A stretch of DNA of 6,727 bases from an uncultured Acidobacteriota bacterium (GTDB lineage: Bacteria > Acidobacteriota > Terriglobia > Terriglobales > Acidobacteriaceae). The stretch lies in assembly GCA_903832475.1 (NCBI GenBank), contig CAILBQ010000076.1, forward strand, positions 1 to 6,727, in the 5' to 3' direction. The position numbers were made by a program, and so were the translations under genes. This document shows, in pieces, positions 4,137 through 6,727 of this stretch; within the stretch, counting starts at the first letter, position 1; the number at the start of each line of letters is the position of its first letter. The notes under the pieces are model-generated. The model searched no databases and was not told the DNA's origin. It worked only from the letters and a program-made list of their open reading frames with translations.

Positions 4137-6326
4137 ATGAACAAGACAATCTGCGGCTTCTGGGCCATGGGGCTCATTGTGCTCACTTCGCTTCCTCTGC
4201 GCGCGGGGGCGCAACAAGCAGAAACCTCGCGGTTCCCGACCAGCGAAGATCTGCGCCATATCAAGGCCCTTGGCGCTCCGCTGCTCTCTCCCGACGGTAG
4301 CCAGGTACTTTTTACCGTGACGGACGCTACGGCCGATGGAGCCAAGGCCCATCTTTGGACAGTGTTGGTCGCGGGTGGTTCTGCGCGGCAGCTGACTTAT
4401 TCGCCGGCTGCGGACAAGCGCGGCGAGCGCAGCGCCACATGGGCTCCCGACGGCAGCGCGGTCTTTTTCACGGCCAAGCGAGGAGAAACTGCCCAGCTCT
4501 ATCGGCTGCCCATGGCGGGAGGAGAAGCCCTTGCGTACGACTTGAAAGTGGTTCCGGTGGTAGACGATTCCAAGGAAAAGGACGCGATACCGCCAGCCAA
4601 GCCTGACCCCGCCCGGCCTATTCCGGACGCCGCCAAGCCCAGCCCGGACCCCGGCAAGCCCGAGCCGCTGGCCATCAATGTCGGGGGGTATGCTGTTTCT
4701 CCTGACGGTCACTGGCTGGCCGTCTGGGCGATGGACCCAGAAACGCCCGGGGAAAAGAAGAACAAGGAAGCGAAAGCCGATGCCGTCTGGGTCAACCATG
4801 ACCGCCATGGGCAACGACTTTACCTGGCCGCGCTCAAGCCCGATGGTTCGCTGGATGCTGATTCCGCCAAAGCATTGAAGCCGGTGGCGCTTGCCCCGGA
4901 TGTGCATTCCGCGTCATGGTCTCCGCGCAGCGATCGTCTGCTGGTCGTTACGGAATTGCCCAACGACGCGAGCGACCTGGGGCCGGCATCGATGGCGTGG
5001 CTGGTACCGGTCAACAGATCTGGCGCCGAAACTCCCGTTGGGCTGAAAGCCATCCCCGCGACGGTTGCTGGGGATTTTGCCTGGAGTTCCGATGGCACGC
5101 AGATCGCCTATGCAGCTCAGACGCCGGACGATGCCCCTCCTGGGTCGGAAGAGATGTTCGCGCTGGCGTTGCCTGCCACCGGCGGTGCGTCCGAATCGGC
5201 TCCGGTTCGGCTGATGGCTGATTTCAAAGGCAGCCTCGGTCCCGGCCAGCCTGTTTTTCTTTCCGAAGGCAAGCTGTTGGTGCCGGTTGCCGAAGGTACA
5301 CGCCTGGCAGACCGGTCCTTTGCTCTCGACGGGAAGTCGGGTTCGGATGCGGTTCCTCAGTCGACCGCGCTGGTCATGAATCTCGGGACCAATTCGAAAC
5401 AAACAGGCTGGACGTGGCTGGCGCAGAGCAGCGATCAGCCGCAGACTCTCTGCTTTGCCTCCAAGGTGGGGGGAGACTGCCAAAAGCTTCCGACACCGGA
5501 GTTGGCTTCGCAGCATTTTCTCGGCGTCAAGTCGCAACTGGTGGAGTGGCAGAACGATGGCCTGACGATTCAGGGTCTTCTTTATCTTCCTCCGGGAAGC
5601 GAAAAGGGCAAGGTTCCCCTGATCATCGATGTCCACGGCGGGCCTCTGGGCGCATGGGAAGATCGCTACGAAGAATGGTCGGGGTTCCTGATCGGCCATG
5701 GCTGGGCGATTCTTCGCCCCAACCCGCGCGGGTCGAGCAACTACGGCACAAGATTTGCGGCTGCGAATAAGAATGACCTGGGCGGCGGCGACTTTCGCGA
5801 CATTATGGCCGGCTTGGATGAGGTGATCAAGAAATATCCTGTCGACCCCAACCGGCTGGCGCTGATGGGCTACAGCTATGGCGGGGAAATGGCTGGATTT
5901 GCCGAGGGCAAGACGGATCGCTTCAAAGCCATCATTAGCGGCGCGCCGGTCATCGATCAGTTCAGTGAATATGGAACGGAGCGCGGTTCGTGGTATGACC
6001 GCTGGTACTACGGTCGGCCGTGGGAGCACATGGAAGATGCCTGGAAGCAGAGTCCGCTTGCCGGCGCAGCCAAGGCAAAGACGCCGTTCTTGCTACTTCA
6101 AGGCGAAGAGGACGGGACCGATCCCTTAGGCCAGTCGCAGGAAATGTACCGGGCGCTGCGGCAGATGGGGGTTCCGGTCGAGATGGTCAGCTATCCGCGC
6201 GAGGATCATGGACCGCTGGCCTACGGCATTTTCGGCTTTCCGGCGGCGGAGCCTTGGCATGGCTTTGACGCTCGCCAGCGGATCGTTCAGTTCCTCGAGA
6301 AAAACCTGGGAGAGCAAGCGAAATAG
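4137..6326 (+). CDS. Exported S9 family peptidase (prolyl oligopeptidase/acylaminoacyl peptidase-like)
   Basis: A serine peptidase of 729 aa. S9 enzymes cut short peptides, with a beta-propeller gating access to an alpha/beta-hydrolase active site. A signal peptide (MNKT, hydrophobic run) probably ends at AGA|QQA after residue 25, placing the enzyme in the periplasm or outside. The N-terminal part (about 35-460) has propeller-type repeats such as LLSPDGSQVLF, TWAPDGSAVFF, AVSPDGHWLAV and AWSSDGTQIAY. The catalytic domain (about 490-729) shows DVHGGPLGAW, RPNPRGSSNYG, nucleophile S580 in GYSYGGEMAG, D659 in QGEEDGTDP and H691 in PREDHGP, so the triad is complete. The nucleophile motif has Glu where most S9 members have Tyr (SYGGY). 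A Pro/Lys/Asp-rich insertion sits in the propeller at about 152-178. C439 and C448 could form a disulfide. The ATG at 4137 was preferred over a TTG at 4080, which would bury the signal peptide. Its Shine-Dalgarno is poor (GGCGAA). Confidence 0.93.
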   Translation: MNKTICGFWAMGLIVLTSLPLRAGAQQAETSRFPTSEDLRHIKALGAPLLSPDGSQVLFTVTDATADGAKAHLWTVLVAGGSARQLTYSPAADKRGERSATWAPDGSAVFFTAKRGETAQLYRLPMAGGEALAYDLKVVPVVDDSKEKDAIPPAKPDPARPIPDAAKPSPDPGKPEPLAINVGGYAVSPDGHWLAVWAMDPETPGEKKNKEAKADAVWVNHDRHGQRLYLAALKPDGSLDADSAKALKPVALAPDVHSASWSPRSDRLLVVTELPNDASDLGPASMAWLVPVNRSGAETPVGLKAIPATVAGDFAWSSDGTQIAYAAQTPDDAPPGSEEMFALALPATGGASESAPVRLMADFKGSLGPGQPVFLSEGKLLVPVAEGTRLADRSFALDGKSGSDAVPQSTALVMNLGTNSKQTGWTWLAQSSDQPQTLCFASKVGGDCQKLPTPELASQHFLGVKSQLVEWQNDGLTIQGLLYLPPGSEKGKVPLIIDVHGGPLGAWEDRYEEWSGFLIGHGWAILRPNPRGSSNYGTRFAAANKNDLGGGDFRDIMAGLDEVIKKYPVDPNRLALMGYSYGGEMAGFAEGKTDRFKAIISGAPVIDQFSEYGTERGSWYDRWYYGRPWEHMEDAWKQSPLAGAAKAKTPFLLLQGEEDGTDPLGQSQEMYRALRQMGVPVEMVSYPREDHGPLAYGIFGFPAAEPWHGFDARQRIVQFLEKNLGEQAK
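4590..4670 (+). repeat. Proline-rich low-complexity insertion within the S9 peptidase
   Basis: About 27 codons encode an irregular run of KPxP and PDP units (for example AKPDPARP, AKPSPDPGKPEP). It follows an acidic/lysine stretch and precedes the next propeller strand (AVSPDGHW). It is probably a flexible surface loop between propeller strands. The units are degenerate at DNA level, so it is a protein-level repeat, not a microsatellite. Confidence 0.6.
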
Positions 6327-6371
6327 CCAGGGCGATGGGGCTAGCGTCCGGTTTTCGGTGGAGAGGCGAAT
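6327..6371. other. Short convergent intergenic spacer
   Basis: These 45 bases separate the S9 peptidase stop from the stop of the opposing barrel fragment. Only a minor CCG-GTTTT-CGG inverted repeat is visible. No strong terminator is seen, so the peptidase mRNA may run into the opposite-strand fragment. Confidence 0.4.
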
Positions 6372-6701
6372 TTAGAGGCGGAAAGTCCAGCCAATCTTGG
6401 CGGTAATCGATTCTGCAGTCGGCCCCAGGTTGATGCCCGTCCGGGTAACGTCGCGAGTCCATGCGCGATCCCAGATTACAAAGAAGTCGTCTCCGGGTCG
6501 GAAGGTCCAGCGCAGCCGTGTGTTGCTGCTGAGCGCGTAGGAGATGTTGTCGTATTGGATGAACGTGCTGAGCGACAAGTCCGGATTCCAGGATAGCGCG
6601 CCTTTGAACTGCCATAGTTTTTCGACGAAGTTTCTCTGTGGCGTGTGGGCGAAATAGTTGTCTCTGAGATGCCTGTAGGTAGCTCGGTTTGGTTGGCTCA
6701 A
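6372..6701 (-). pseudogene. C-terminal remnant of a DUF5916/CBM9-like outer-membrane barrel protein
   Basis: The reverse frame encodes 109 residues ending at a TAA (6374-6372). The text resembles the last beta-strands of DUF5916-domain proteins, which have an N-terminal carbohydrate-binding family 9-like domain and a C-terminal outer-membrane barrel: SWNPDLSLSTFIQYDNIS, NTRLRWTFRPGDDFFVIWDRAW and a final strand TAKIGWTFRL with a terminal aromatic-basic-hydrophobic ending typical of outer-membrane proteins. Whole family members are several hundred residues long. Here the frame is closed upstream by TAA (6704-6702) and TGA (6713-6711). The only available start is a TTG at 6701 with no Shine-Dalgarno, no signal peptide and no N-terminal domain. 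It is therefore probably a decayed or truncated gene, or one broken by a frameshift or assembly error near the window edge. Family assignment is by recognition, not search. Confidence 0.6.
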
Positions 6702-6727
6702 TTAACGGGCTCAAAGCAATGGCAGTA

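Noticed and set aside
4014..4907. Reverse-strand open frame of 297 codons spanning the infC terminator and the peptidase N-terminus
   Set aside because: It crosses a terminator and a promoter region, is antisense to the peptidase, and has the Arg/Gly-rich composition of a shadow frame with no motif.
4914..6029. Long reverse-strand open frame of 371 codons inside the S9 peptidase
   Set aside because: It lies wholly antisense to a clearly conserved peptidase, has an Arg/Pro-rich composition typical of shadow frames in GC-rich DNA, and shows no recognisable domain.
6187..6714. Reverse-strand open frame of 175 codons at the right end
   Set aside because: It is in a different frame from the barrel-like remnant, overlaps the conserved C-terminus of the peptidase, and shows no family features.

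Overview
The window (6727 bases, GC-rich) carries five complete genes and one gene fragment. The protein styles (an IF-3 beginning IALDKRSAKQFIR, a secreted S9 peptidase with a GYSYGGE nucleophile motif, a DUF5916-type barrel end) suggest an Acidobacteriota genome, probably class Terriglobia. This assignment is inference from recognised sequence style, not from a search. It looks like ordinary chromosome: no transposase, phage gene, CRISPR array, tRNA or rRNA was found.

Layout. Bases 1-197 are a leader without a supported gene. 198-1571 (+) encodes a radical-SAM methylthiotransferase of the MtaB type, which modifies tRNA. After a 110-base gap, 1682-2509 (+) encodes an exported dienelactone-hydrolase-family protein, closed by a strong hairpin at 2535-2560. 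Facing it, 2588-3217 (-) encodes a small NAD(P)-binding, NmrA/YwnB-like oxidoreductase. The divergent region 3218-3405 holds the promoter and leader of infC. infC (3406-4023, +) encodes translation initiation factor IF-3, apparently from an AUC start codon behind a strong Shine-Dalgarno, and ends at a 13-bp-stem terminator (4041-4070). 4137-6326 (+) encodes an exported prolyl-oligopeptidase-family (S9) peptidase. Converging on it, 6372-6701 (-) is the C-terminal end of a DUF5916/CBM9-like outer-membrane barrel protein, with two in-frame stops just upstream, so it appears broken.

The genes do not form one pathway. Two serve translation (mtaB modifies tRNA position 37; infC controls start selection), two are exported alpha/beta-hydrolases, and one is a cytosolic oxidoreductase. 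Each seems to be its own transcription unit.

The most interesting structure is regulatory. infC seems to use a rare AUC start that invites IF-3 autoregulation. Its promoter carries an extended -10 and a perfect 10-bp direct repeat spaced 20 bp. The rpmI-rplT genes that usually follow infC are missing. Both exported hydrolases have a -10-like hexamer only about 7-8 bases before the start codon and no clear Shine-Dalgarno, which hints at near-leaderless transcripts. I see no convincing undescribed multi-gene system here.
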